NCBI RefSeq assembly: GCF_900107745.1
Contig: NZ_FNRO01000019.1
Coordinates: 1-64,000, forward strand
Direction: 5' to 3'
Origin: Variovorax sp. YR216
GTDB taxonomy: Bacteria; Pseudomonadota; Gammaproteobacteria; Burkholderiales; Burkholderiaceae_C
Length of the DNA stretch: 64,000 nt
Part shown: positions 1 through 8,402 of the stretch, in pieces
How the letters are laid out: each line of letters opens with the position of its first letter
Position numbering within the stretch: position 1 is the stretch's first letter
Position numbers and translations under genes: made by a program
Notes under the pieces: generated by a model
The model's input: only the letters and a program-made list of their open reading frames with translations
Database searches by the model: none
Told to the model about the DNA's origin: nothing

Positions 1-571
1 GCTGGGCAAATACGCCGTACATGTGGTTGGAGACCTGGATGTCAGCCACGCCCACGCGCTGTGTCGTGTCGTCGGCCACGAAGGTGATCGAGCCCTGATT
101 CGAGGAGTACGAGCCGGCGCCGCTGGAAACCTGCCCGATCTGCCACCAGAACGGGTAGTCCGGCGCCGGGGAGGTAAGCTTGGTGTCCGCCCGCTTGTAC
201 AGCGCCACGCCGCTGTTGGCCGTGCCGCACGCCACCGCATCCGGGCCGTAGCGGTAGGCGATACCCGCGTCCTTGCTGAACTGGGCCGCCATGGCGGTGT
301 ACTGGGCCGGCACGATGTTCAGCGCGCTATCGACGATGTCGGTACTCTGGGAACCGCAGAACGTCGTCGTCTGGGGGGTCGTACCGAGGACCGAGCCGCT
401 GGAGGCGCTGGAAGCACTGGAAGCGCTGCTCTGCGACGCCGCAGCGGCAGCCGCTGCGGCGCTGACGGCAGCGGCACTCCCGCCGCCACCGCCGCCACCA
501 CCACCCCCGCAACCGGCGAGCGCGATAGCACCAAATGACAGCACAATGGCGCTCTTATGTATAACTTTCAA
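1..571 (-). CDS. Exported lipoprotein of unknown function, 5' part only
   Basis: The first 190 codons are present and the gene runs off the left edge. Translation from a TTG at 571 gives a basic n-region, a hydrophobic stretch and the lipobox LAGC, so the product should be an SPII-processed lipoprotein. After the cysteine come about nine glycines, then an Ala/Ser-rich linker to about residue 65, then a globular domain with motifs such as FCGSQSTDIVDSALN and YPFWWQIGQVSSG. The TTG start is supported by a strong GGAGGTG seven bases upstream (579-585) and by the lack of an in-frame ATG nearby. The layout resembles a periplasmic solute-binding or surface lipoprotein, but I do not recognise the family. 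Confidence 0.75.
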   Translation of the reverse strand, partial: MKVIHKSAIVLSFGAIALAGCGGGGGGGGGGSAAAVSAAAAAAAASQSSASSASSASSGSVLGTTPQTTTFCGSQSTDIVDSALNIVPAQYTAMAAQFSKDAGIAYRYGPDAVACGTANSGVALYKRADTKLTSPAPDYPFWWQIGQVSSGAGSYSSNQGSITFVADDTTQRVGVADIQVSNHMYGVFAQ

Positions 572-708
572 CAAAAAACACCTCCAAAATAACAAGTGGT
601 CGCTTTTTACGTGGGATGAGTCCTACGGGCAAACCATCTTGCAAATACTTTCTTCGTGTTTTTCAGCCCTATTGGAAGGCACTTACAAAGGTAGCGAATA
701 GTGACGTT

Positions 709-2094
709 ATGACCGCAAATCATCAAGCCCCCCGCCGTATACATCTTTCTACTTATTTAGGCGCCGACGGCATCGCGATCATTCCGACCGCCCCCGAGCG
801 CCAGCGCAACCGGGACAGCGACTTTCTGTACCGGCACGACAGCTACTTCTATTACCTGACCGGCTTCGCCGAGCCGAATGCGTGGCTGGTGCTGACCGGC
901 GACGGCAAGTCGACGCTGTTCTGCGCGCCGAAGGATCTGGAGCGCGAGATCTGGGACGGCTACCGGCTGGGCCCGGAGGCTGCGCCGGGTGTGCTGGGGG
1001 TGGATGAGGCCTATTCCGTCGAGGAGCTGGACACGCGCCTGCCGCGCCTGCTCGAGAACAAGTCGGTGGTCTGGTATCCGTTCGCGACGCACAGGGGGCT
1101 GGAAACGCGGGTCGACGGCTGGCTTTCCGCCGTCCGCGCCCGGGTTCGCTTCGGCGCGCTGTGCCCCGAGGAGCAGCGCGACCTGTGCGGCCCGCTGGAC
1201 GAAATGCGGCTGGTCAAGGACGCGCATGAACAGGATGTGATGCGCCGCGCCGCGCAGATCAGCGCCCGGGCCCACATCCGGGCGATGCAGCTGTCCGCGC
1301 GGATGCTGCGCGACGGCAAGGACGTGCGCGAGTACCACCTCGACGCCGAACTGCTGCACGAATTCCGCCTCGGCGGCTCGCAGTACCCGGCCTACGGATC
1401 GATCGTGGCGGCAGGCGCCAACGCCTGCGTGCTGCACTACCGGGCCGATACCGCCCCGGTGCAGGACGGCGAACTGGTGCTCATCGACGCAGGCTGCGAG
1501 CTGGACGGCTACGCCAGCGACATCACCCGCACCTTCCCGGCCAACGGGAAGTTCACCGGCCCGCAGCGCGCGCTGTACGACCTCGTCCTCGCGAGCCAGG
1601 ACGCCGCCGTCGCGGCGACCCGGGCAGGGCAGCGCTTCAACGATCCGCACGAAGCGACGGTCAAGGTGCTGTCGCAAGGCATGCTGGACCTGGGCCTGCT
1701 CGACGCGAACAAGGTGGGCAGCGTGGACGACGTGATCGAGAAGCGCGCCTACTTCCCTTTCTATATGCACCGCACCGGGCATTGGCTGGGCATGGACGTG
1801 CACGATTGCGGCAGCTACGTCGAGCCCTCGCAGGTCGGCGAAGTGAGCGAACGACGCGATCCGCTGTCCAACGAGATCATCAAGAACCGGCCGAGCCGCA
1901 TTCTCAAGCCGGGCATGGTGCTCACGATCGAGCCGGGCATCTACGTCCGGCCTGGCGCAGGCGTGCCGGAGCAGTTCCACAACATCGGCATCCGCATCGA
2001 GGACGATGCGATCGTGACCGAAACCGGCTGCGATCTGATTTCGCGCGGCGTGCCGGTCAAGGCCGACGAGATCGAAGCGCTAATGCGGGAATGA
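709..2094 (+). CDS. pepP: Xaa-Pro aminopeptidase (aminopeptidase P, M24B family)
   Basis: This 461-residue cytosolic metallopeptidase removes N-terminal residues preceding proline. It has the two-domain aminopeptidase P layout: an N-terminal AMP_N domain (RDSDFLYRHDSYFYYLTGF near residue 40) and a C-terminal pita-bread catalytic domain. All dinuclear metal ligands are visible: the two Asp of LIDAGCELDGYASDITRTF (about 260 and 271), His in HRTGHWLGMDVHD (about 358), Glu in LTIEPGIYV (about 408) and Glu in IGIRIEDDAIV (about 431). The ATG at 709 is preferred to an in-frame ATG at 616 because family homology begins just after it; no strong ribosome binding site precedes either. It is a single gene, convergent with the FAD oxidoreductase gene downstream. 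Confidence 0.92.
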   Translation: MTANHQAPRRIHLSTYLGADGIAIIPTAPERQRNRDSDFLYRHDSYFYYLTGFAEPNAWLVLTGDGKSTLFCAPKDLEREIWDGYRLGPEAAPGVLGVDEAYSVEELDTRLPRLLENKSVVWYPFATHRGLETRVDGWLSAVRARVRFGALCPEEQRDLCGPLDEMRLVKDAHEQDVMRRAAQISARAHIRAMQLSARMLRDGKDVREYHLDAELLHEFRLGGSQYPAYGSIVAAGANACVLHYRADTAPVQDGELVLIDAGCELDGYASDITRTFPANGKFTGPQRALYDLVLASQDAAVAATRAGQRFNDPHEATVKVLSQGMLDLGLLDANKVGSVDDVIEKRAYFPFYMHRTGHWLGMDVHDCGSYVEPSQVGEVSERRDPLSNEIIKNRPSRILKPGMVLTIEPGIYVRPGAGVPEQFHNIGIRIEDDAIVTETGCDLISRGVPVKADEIEALMRE

Positions 2095-2097
2095 CCC

Positions 2098-2198
2098 CTA
2101 CAAGGAACCCCGCGGAACCGGCTCCGCCGGCCCGCCGGGGTTGCCCCCGGCGAGGGGGTGCCCGAGCCACACGAAGTGGGCGAGGCTGGGGGTGAGCG
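2098..2198 (-). repeat. Dispersed CACTTCGTGT intergenic repeat, copy A
   Basis: Read on the minus strand this is CACTTCGTGT, then a C-run/G-run hairpin (CCCCCTCGCCGGGGG), then GGGCCGGCGGAGCCGG and GGTTCCGCGG. It fills the gap between the convergent pepP and FAD oxidoreductase genes and starts immediately after the latter's stop. Related copies lie at 12025, 43503, 5320 and 62287. Confidence 0.75.
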
Positions 2199-3767
2199 TC
2201 ATGCGGCGAGGTGGCCGCGGGTGAACGCCTCTTCGAAGATCGAATAGCCCGACCAGTCGGCGTGCGCGAAGGCCAGCCGCCCGGCACGCACCCGCTCCGG
2301 CGCGCCGATCTGCCGCAGCAGCCCCGGCGCCGGGATCGCCATCGCGTGGCCGTAGCGGGTGATGTCGATGCGCGTCGCCAGCGCCGGCAGGTCGGGATGC
2401 GGCACCGACAGCTCCGCGATCAGGTCGTCGCGCCAGCCGGTCCACGGCCGGTCCTGCAATTGCCGGCGCCCGTCATCGCCATCGAAGGCGCTCGGCCCCA
2501 GCGGGCGATACCAGCTCAGCACGGTGGCGCGCGGCGTCGGGTCCAGTGTCTGATGCCGCGCATCGACGTAGCCGAGCCCGCGCGTGCCGTAGAGCACGTT
2601 GTCCCAGCTCGGCGCCGCACCCGGGCGGTCCGCGAGCGGCTCGCGCACATGGATGTTCGCGACGAGCCACGGCGAATGCCGGATGAGCGAGCCGGCGTGC
2701 TTCAGGACGTTGGGCGGGTTCTCGACCACGCGCGCGGCGATGAACACCGGAAGCGTGACGATGCATCGCTCGGCCTGCCACCGGATGCGGGACCGCGTCG
2801 CAACATCGAAGGCGTCGACCGCCACGCCGTCGCGTGTTTCGGCGATGCGCGTGACCACATGCCCGGTCTTCAGGCGTTCGCCCAACGGATCTGCCAGTCG
2901 GCGCATGAGCCAGGCGTTGCCCTCGGGCCAGGTCAGCACCGCGTCGCGTTCCGCGTTGTCGTCGCCGGGCGCGTGAAATCCGTGGCGGCTCGCGAAGTAG
3001 TGAAGCCCGGCCCAGGCCGACACATGGGCCATTCCCGCGCCGTAGTCGTCGCGGCAGCAGTAGTCCAGATACCAGCGCAGGTGCGCATCGGTGAAACCTT
3101 CGCGATCGAGCCAGGCCTGGAACGGGAGCGCGTCCAGCGATAGCAGCTGTGGCGCCGTTTGGGCCCGCAGCGTCGGGATCACGAACCGCACCTCGCGACG
3201 CAGCGCCTCCACGCGCTGCGAGAACAGGCGGTACTGCGCGAGCGTGGTTTCGCCGACTCCCTGCACCGGCAGCAGGCCGTCCTGCCATTCGCCGCGGAAG
3301 TAGAGCCGCTCCTGCGGGCTGTGGCAGAGATGGCGCTCGTCGTATTCCCATCGTCCGGCAACGCGTCGCCGCAGGCCGAGTTCCTCGAGCAGATCCTGCA
3401 CCTCGTGCGCGTCGTTCCCGGGCAGCGGAAGGTAGTGCGCGCCGAGCGGGCAGGCAATGCCGTTCACCACGCCGCCCCGGCTGTTTCCGCCGGCGCTGTC
3501 TTCGAGTTCGAGCAGCACGAAATCATCGACCCCGGCGAGACGCAAGGCACGCGCCGCCGCAAGACCCGCGATGCCGCCACCAGCAATGACCACCTGCGTG
3601 CGACGCGTGACGTCCGGCGCACGATCCGGCTGCAACGCACCGTCGCGCAGCGCATGGCCACGCGCCACATCGATACCCGTGAAGCCGCCTTCGATCTGGC
3701 GATCGGGCGTGCACCCGGCAAGCACCGCCGTGCCCGCGGCCGCGCCCAGGAACGCGCGGCGCTTCAC
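2199..3767 (-). CDS. Exported FAD-dependent oxidoreductase (flavin amine oxidase type)
   Basis: The protein has about 522 residues. The N-terminus MKRRAFLGAAAGTAVLAGC combines a twin-arginine-like motif with a lipobox, so a folded, flavin-loaded lipoprotein exported by Tat is likely. The FAD-binding Rossmann motif VVIAGGGIAGLAAARAL lies near residue 60, followed by LLELEDSAGGNSRGG, the pattern of flavin amine oxidases and protoporphyrinogen oxidase-like enzymes. It is the last gene of the operon that starts with the SPFH gene. I chose the GTG at 3767 because it overlaps the stop of the spermidine-synthase-like gene as GTGA; a GTG at 3779 would add four residues. The substrate is unknown. Linkage to a polyamine-synthase homologue suggests an amine, but that is inference. 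Confidence 0.82.
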   Translation of the reverse strand: MKRRAFLGAAAGTAVLAGCTPDRQIEGGFTGIDVARGHALRDGALQPDRAPDVTRRTQVVIAGGGIAGLAAARALRLAGVDDFVLLELEDSAGGNSRGGVVNGIACPLGAHYLPLPGNDAHEVQDLLEELGLRRRVAGRWEYDERHLCHSPQERLYFRGEWQDGLLPVQGVGETTLAQYRLFSQRVEALRREVRFVIPTLRAQTAPQLLSLDALPFQAWLDREGFTDAHLRWYLDYCCRDDYGAGMAHVSAWAGLHYFASRHGFHAPGDDNAERDAVLTWPEGNAWLMRRLADPLGERLKTGHVVTRIAETRDGVAVDAFDVATRSRIRWQAERCIVTLPVFIAARVVENPPNVLKHAGSLIRHSPWLVANIHVREPLADRPGAAPSWDNVLYGTRGLGYVDARHQTLDPTPRATVLSWYRPLGPSAFDGDDGRRQLQDRPWTGWRDDLIAELSVPHPDLPALATRIDITRYGHAMAIPAPGLLRQIGAPERVRAGRLAFAHADWSGYSIFEEAFTRGHLAA

Positions 3768-5311
3768 CGCTTGCCCCACTCCTGCTCGTAGGTCGTGACC
3801 AGCACCTGGTTGGACAACCGGTTGACCTCGGCCGGCACGCGCGCCATGTCGAGCGGGAAGTCGAACAGCAGCGGCAGGCTCTGCGCCGAGAGGAAACGCA
3901 ATCCCGGCGGCAAGGCACCAGCCTCAGGCAGGCGGTACGGCCTGCGGCTCGCGATGATGTAGCCCCACTCCCCGAAGCTCGGCACATGCGCGTGATAGGG
4001 CGTCACTTGCAGGCCCACCGACTCGATGGTTTCGGCCACGGTCCAGAAACTCTTGCGCGCAATCAGCGGCGAAGTGGTCTGGATCACCGCATAGCCGCTC
4101 GCAGAAAGCCGCTTGTCGAGCAGGGCGTAGAAGGAATTGGTGTAGAGCTTGCCGATCGCGAAGTTGGTCGGGTCCGGAAAGTCGACCACGATCACGTCGA
4201 ACGAGTCGCCTGCCTGCTGGAGCCACTGGAAGGCATCGGTGTTCACGATGCGAACCTTCGGTGACTTGAGCGAACCGCCGTTGAGCGCGGCGAGTGTCTC
4301 GTGCTCGGTGAAGAGTCGCGTCATGTTCGGGTCGAGCTCGACCAGCGTCACGCTTTCCACCGATGGGTATTTCAGGATCTCACGCACCGCCATCCCGTCG
4401 CCGCCACCGAGCACCGCCACCTTCTTCGGCGCACCCTGCGCGGCCATGGCGGGGTGGACCAGCGCCTCGTGATAGCGGTACTCGTCGCGCTCGGCGAACT
4501 GCAGGTTGCCGTTGAGGAACAGCCGATGCCCGGCACTGCCGTGCGTGACCACGATGCGCTGGTAAGGCGAGGTCGCACTGAAGATGATGCGGTCCTGATA
4601 GAACTTGTCCTCCGCCAGCGTCGTGATGCGGTCGGCAAGCACGAAAGCCGCCGCGAGCGTGAGCAGCACCAGAGCGCAGGCCAGCGCATGCGCGCCGAGC
4701 CGGCGCAGCTCATGGCGGAACAGCCATAGCGCCCACACCGCGACCGCGGCGTTCATGAGGCCGAAAAGCAGCCCGGTGCGGATCATGCCGAGTTGCGGCA
4801 CCAGCAACAGGGGGAATGCGATCGACACCGCCAACGCGCCGAGGTAGTCGAAGGTCAGCACCTGCGAGACGAGTTCCTTCAGCGCGACGTTGCGGCGAAG
4901 GATGCGCATCACCAGCGGGATCTCGAGCCCGACCAGCGCGCCGACCACGAGCACCATGCCGTACAGCAGCAAGCGGAACGCGCCCGGCACATAGGCATTG
5001 GCGATGAAGAGCACCGCCGGCAGGCCGCCGCCAATGAGTGCGACCAGCAGTTCGATGCGCAGGAAGTGCGCCGGCAACTGCCGATCGAAATAGCGCGAGA
5101 GCCACGAGCCCACGCCCATGGCGAACAGATAGGTGCCGATGACGGTGCTGAACTGCAGCACCGAATCGCCGAGCAGGTACGAGCTCAGCGCGGCTGCGCT
5201 GAGTTCATAGACCAGCCCGCACGCCGCGACGACGAACACGCTGGCGAGCAGCGCCATCTCGACGGGCTGCGGGCCGCGCGCCGCGGCATCCGGTGGCAGC
5301 ACCTTGCTCAC
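3764..5311 (-). CDS. Membrane-anchored spermidine synthase-like protein
   Basis: About 515 residues. The first half holds roughly seven transmembrane helices (from ALLASVFVVAACGLVYELSA onward); the second half is a polyamine aminopropyltransferase domain. Visible family motifs are DEYRYHEALVHPAM (substrate gate), the nucleotide motif VLGGGDGMAVREILKY, the acidic VELDPNMTRLF and the catalytic-loop equivalent VVDFPDPTNFAIGKLY. Soluble SpeE is about 290 residues, so this is the larger membrane-fused subfamily, for which the true substrate is not established. The start is uncertain: the GTG at 5311 sits at the edge of a dispersed repeat, and an ATG at 5257 would remove 18 residues. Frames further upstream only translate the repeat. 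It is fourth in the SPFH-DUF4178-DUF350 operon. Confidence 0.85.
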   Translation of the reverse strand: MSKVLPPDAAARGPQPVEMALLASVFVVAACGLVYELSAAALSSYLLGDSVLQFSTVIGTYLFAMGVGSWLSRYFDRQLPAHFLRIELLVALIGGGLPAVLFIANAYVPGAFRLLLYGMVLVVGALVGLEIPLVMRILRRNVALKELVSQVLTFDYLGALAVSIAFPLLLVPQLGMIRTGLLFGLMNAAVAVWALWLFRHELRRLGAHALACALVLLTLAAAFVLADRITTLAEDKFYQDRIIFSATSPYQRIVVTHGSAGHRLFLNGNLQFAERDEYRYHEALVHPAMAAQGAPKKVAVLGGGDGMAVREILKYPSVESVTLVELDPNMTRLFTEHETLAALNGGSLKSPKVRIVNTDAFQWLQQAGDSFDVIVVDFPDPTNFAIGKLYTNSFYALLDKRLSASGYAVIQTTSPLIARKSFWTVAETIESVGLQVTPYHAHVPSFGEWGYIIASRRPYRLPEAGALPPGLRFLSAQSLPLLFDFPLDMARVPAEVNRLSNQVLVTTYEQEWGKR

Positions 5312-5319
5312 CGGTCGCC

Positions 5320-5393
5320 GCCGGGCCGCCCCAAGGCGGCCGGGCCCTCCCCTCGGGGGATGGCGAAGCACACGAAGTGGCAAGCCGAGGGGC
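5320..5393 (-). repeat. Dispersed CACTTCGTGT intergenic repeat, copy D (variant tail)
   Basis: On the minus strand CACTTCGTGT is followed by CATCCCCCGAGGGGAGGG and a CCGCCTTGGGGCGG hairpin. It occupies the gap between the DUF350 stop and the start of the spermidine-synthase-like gene inside one operon. Copy E at 62.3 kb shares the TTGGGGCGGCCCGGCG tail. Confidence 0.65.
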
Positions 5394-5612
5394 TCAATGG
5401 ATCGCGGCTGCGACGATCACGCAGATTCCGAGGCTCATCGCAGCGACGATCACGCCGAGCGCCACGTTCTGCTTCTCGACGATCTCCTGCCACAGGTCAT
5501 AAGGCGTGAGCTTGTCGATGACGAGGAAGCACAGCCAGAAGATGGCCACGCCCAGCAGCGCATAGACGAGCGACCCGAGGACGACGTCAGGCTTCAACCA
5601 TTCAAATCCCAT
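5394..5612 (-). CDS. DUF350 (YjfL/UPF0719-type) small membrane protein
   Basis: Seventy-two residues with two predicted membrane helices: VVLGSLVYALLGVAIFWLCF and a C-terminal ALGVIVAAMSLGICVIVAAA. Between them is the charged LTPYDLWQEIVEKQN segment typical of DUF350, where a helix pair is joined by a short loop ending in ExxNxA. Function is unknown. DUF350 proteins recur in gene clusters with PspA/YjfJ-, SPFH- and polyamine-synthase-like proteins linked to envelope stress. The start is supported by GGAGG about nine bases upstream. It lies 24 bp after the DUF4178 gene, so co-transcription is very likely. Confidence 0.85.
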   Translation of the reverse strand: MGFEWLKPDVVLGSLVYALLGVAIFWLCFLVIDKLTPYDLWQEIVEKQNVALGVIVAAMSLGICVIVAAAIH

Positions 5613-5636
5613 GATGAGGACCTCCGGATAAAAACA

Positions 5637-7127
5637 TCATTTGTGGCCACCGCCACTCGAATAGCCACCGTACGAGCCGCCCGAGCTGCGCGTCCCGCCG
5701 CCGCTGCCGCCACTGGAACTGCTGCACGTGCTCAGGATGATCAGCAGGATGACGATCACCACGACGACGAGGATGATCGTGCCGCAACCGACGCCCGATC
5801 CTGCGCTCACCGGCAGCGCATCGTTGCGCTTGAACATGTCCTTGCCGCCGCCGAGCTTGAACGCGGCCGCCACCAGGGCGCTGTCGATCTTGCTGCCCGA
5901 CGACCAGGTGATTTCGTTGGCGTATCGCTCCATCGACAGCAGTGCCGATCCGTTGGCGAAGTCGCGATTGAAGGTCCGCTGCCCGCGCTGGACCTGCCAG
6001 TAGAACTCGCCGGCCACGTAGCTCGTCTCCGCGTTGTAGGTGTAGAGCTGGCGGTAGACCTTGCCGAGGTAGGTGGCCTTCGAGCCGTCCTTGTCCATCG
6101 TCGGCGCGCCGGTGGTCGGCCGGACCATGCTCCAGCCGTCCTCCGAGTCCACCAGGAAGCTGAAGCCACGCTTGCGGTTGAACAGCAGGTATTCGCTCCA
6201 GCCGAAGTGCTCGTCATCGCCGGGCGCCACGCCCATGCGGTGCTGGAAGCCGACCACCTGCCAATCCAGGCCCTGCAGTTGCCCCACGGTGCCGAGCGGG
6301 ATCAGCGGTTGCACCGGCTCGTCCTGGATCGCGTGGCGAAGCTCGCCGCCGATACCCTGGGTCAGATCGATGATGGTGTTGCAGGACGGGCAGGTGATGC
6401 TCTTGCTGTCGGCCAGGTTGACGGTGACCGTTGCGCCGCAGTTCGGGCAGTTGAAGCTGCGAGCCTTTTCTTCCTTCGCCGATTCGTCGCGCAGTCCGGC
6501 GAGCTGCAGGTCCTCGAGCTGCACGGCGTGGCCGATCCAGGCGCCCGGCGGATCGGAGTCGTACTCCAGGCTGAGCACCTGCCCGTTGTCGCCGCGCAGC
6601 TCGACCACCGCGAAACGTCGGCCCAGCTCGGGCAGTCGCGGGAGTTCACCCTGCGCGGAGACCAGTGCGGCCTGCTCGTTCGATGTGACGGTGTACGACT
6701 GGCCGTTGAAGGCGGACGTCGCGCCGACGCGCAGGGCCGCGGCGGAAGGCGCATCGCGCTGCAGATCGAAAGGCAGCGCGAAGACGAAGGCGCCGTTGTC
6801 CTCGCTCAGGATCCCGGTGCGCTCGCCGTCGAGCGCGGCGATCCATTCGGTCCAGCGTCCGCCGTCGTAGCCGTATTGCAGCCGGCCGATGAGCGTGAAC
6901 GGCCGATCGTGAATGCGGCCGGAAGCAAAGAGCTGCAACGGGCTGAAGTCGTCGAACAGCTCCGCCATCTTGCCGGTGCGCGCGAGCGTCTCGCCCTGCC
7001 GCACCACTGTGCTGCGGCAGTAGGCGCACACCGCATGCGTCGATTGCGCGGAGCGGAACTCGACCGGCGCGCCGCAGCCTGGGCAGGGCGCTCGGTAGTA
7101 GCGCTGACTGGCGCCGTTCTCAGCCAT
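5637..7127 (-). CDS. DUF4178 domain protein with two zinc ribbons and a C-terminal membrane anchor
   Basis: A 496-residue protein. A first zinc ribbon lies at about residues 14-40 (CPGCGAP...CAYCRS), followed by a DUF4178 module (GRLQYGYDGGRWTEWIAAL). A second ribbon lies near residue 230 (CPNCGAT...CPSCNT), followed by a second DUF4178-like module (VVGFQHRMGV...WSEYLLFN). Near the C-terminus one helix (GTIILVVVVIVILLIILSTC) precedes a Ser/Gly-rich tail ending GGHK. The repeated ribbon-plus-DUF4178 layout looks like an internal duplication. Function is unknown. It is second in the operon after the SPFH gene, 63 bp downstream, and was probably built as a membrane-tethered platform facing the cytoplasm (inference). 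Confidence 0.85.
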   Translation of the reverse strand: MAENGASQRYYRAPCPGCGAPVEFRSAQSTHAVCAYCRSTVVRQGETLARTGKMAELFDDFSPLQLFASGRIHDRPFTLIGRLQYGYDGGRWTEWIAALDGERTGILSEDNGAFVFALPFDLQRDAPSAAALRVGATSAFNGQSYTVTSNEQAALVSAQGELPRLPELGRRFAVVELRGDNGQVLSLEYDSDPPGAWIGHAVQLEDLQLAGLRDESAKEEKARSFNCPNCGATVTVNLADSKSITCPSCNTIIDLTQGIGGELRHAIQDEPVQPLIPLGTVGQLQGLDWQVVGFQHRMGVAPGDDEHFGWSEYLLFNRKRGFSFLVDSEDGWSMVRPTTGAPTMDKDGSKATYLGKVYRQLYTYNAETSYVAGEFYWQVQRGQRTFNRDFANGSALLSMERYANEITWSSGSKIDSALVAAAFKLGGGKDMFKRNDALPVSAGSGVGCGTIILVVVVIVILLIILSTCSSSSGGSGGGTRSSGGSYGGYSSGGGHK

Positions 7128-7190
7128 GGCGCTCCGAAGAGGGCCAACCTGCGGGTGGGTCGTGGGGTTGTCCCGCGAATGCTGCGGGCG

Positions 7191-8237
7191 TCACACGAGT
7201 TTCTTGAGGAGCTCCGCCTTCTTGGCGTCGAATTCTTCCTGCGTGAGGATGCCCTTGGTCTTGAGCTCGGCGAGCTTCTCCAGCGTCGTCATCACGTCGG
7301 CCGGATTGACCACCGCGACCACCGGCTGCTGGGCAGGCGCAGCCGCGGCGGCGTTGCCCGGGCTCAGCCCCTGCGCGAGGTTCTGCGCGAGCACCTGCCC
7401 CAGCGCGACACCCGCGCCCAGGCCCATCGCATCGCCTGCGATGCCGCTGCCGCCACCGGCGCCTTCGGCGATCTTCGGGATCGCCTGCGCGGTCTGGTAC
7501 TGCATGAACTTGCCCATGTCGTTGCCGACCATGCCCATGCCGATCTTCTGGTCGAGGATCTTCTGCAGCTCTTCCGGCAGCGAGACGTTCTGCACGGTGA
7601 TGTTCTCGAGCTTGATCCCGATCTTCGCGAACTCGGGCGCGAGCTGCGTCGCGAGCGCCCGCGCAAACTCGATCTGATTCGCCGCGAGGTCGAGGAAAGG
7701 CACGCCACTCGACGCGATCGCGTTGCTGATGTTCTGCAGCACGAGCCCGCGAAGCTGCCCGTCGAGGTCGGCCACCGAGTACACGTCGCGCGTGCCCGAG
7801 ATCTCGGTGTGGAACAGCTTCGGATCGCCGATGCGGAAGCTGTAGTTGCCGAAGGCGCGCACGCGCACCGCGCCGAAGTCCTTGTCGCGCACGGTGATCG
7901 GCTGGGGTGTGCCCCACTTCTGGTCGACCTGCTGACGGGTGCTGAAGAAATAGACGTCGCTCTTGAAGGGCGACTCGAAGAGCTTGTCCCAGTTCTTGAG
8001 GTAGGTGAGGACGGGGAGCGTCTGCGTGGTGAGCTTGTAGATGCCGGGACCGAAGACGTCGGCGACCTGCCCCTCGTTCACGAACACGGCCATCTGCGAT
8101 TCGCGCACCGTGAGCGACGCGCCGTTCTGGATTTCCATGTCCGCCATCGGGAAGCGCCATGCCAGTGTGCCGTCGCCGGTCTCGGTCCACTGGATGATGT
8201 CGATGAACTGCTTCTTGATGAAATCCATCAGCGCCAT
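7191..8237 (-). CDS. SPFH (virion core protein-like) domain protein with C-terminal SHOCT domain
   Basis: A 348-residue protein. The SPFH/band-7-like core runs from about residue 5 to 240 (SLTVRESQMAVFVNEGQVADVFGPG resembles the entry to the fold). A Gly/Ala-rich, low-complexity linker with CxxC-free sequence follows, and residues 312-345 form a SHOCT bihelical module (LAELKTKGILTQEEFDAKKA). It has no transmembrane helix, unlike stomatin, and matches the YdjI-type subfamily that travels with DUF4178 proteins. The ATG at 8237 is chosen over upstream frames because AGGAG lies seven bases before it. It is the first gene of the operon and is divergent from maeB; the 165 bp between them must carry both promoters. 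Confidence 0.88.
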   Translation of the reverse strand: MALMDFIKKQFIDIIQWTETGDGTLAWRFPMADMEIQNGASLTVRESQMAVFVNEGQVADVFGPGIYKLTTQTLPVLTYLKNWDKLFESPFKSDVYFFSTRQQVDQKWGTPQPITVRDKDFGAVRVRAFGNYSFRIGDPKLFHTEISGTRDVYSVADLDGQLRGLVLQNISNAIASSGVPFLDLAANQIEFARALATQLAPEFAKIGIKLENITVQNVSLPEELQKILDQKIGMGMVGNDMGKFMQYQTAQAIPKIAEGAGGGSGIAGDAMGLGAGVALGQVLAQNLAQGLSPGNAAAAAPAQQPVVAVVNPADVMTTLEKLAELKTKGILTQEEFDAKKAELLKKLV

Positions 8238-8402
8238 GGAGGTGCTCCTGCAAATACTCGACCGGTGATATTGCCACAGGGCAGAACCCCCGCCCGCCGC
8301 GCATTTCCCACCCTTCGTTGCGAAGCCCATGTTTCATAGGCGAAAGAAGGCGAGGTCTACAATCGGCGCCCTTTCAAGAAGCGTCACAGGAGGCACGGCC
8401 CA

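Noticed and set aside
273..701. A plus-strand frame with poly-Ala and poly-Pro runs
   Set aside because: It is the reverse of the lipoprotein's Gly and Ala/Ser tracts, which have a strong ribosome binding site and lipobox on the minus strand.
5304..8339. A 1011-codon open frame on the plus strand across the SPFH-DUF4178-DUF350 region
   Set aside because: It is antisense to four genes with clear domains and has the Arg/Ala/His-rich composition of a GC-rich shadow frame.
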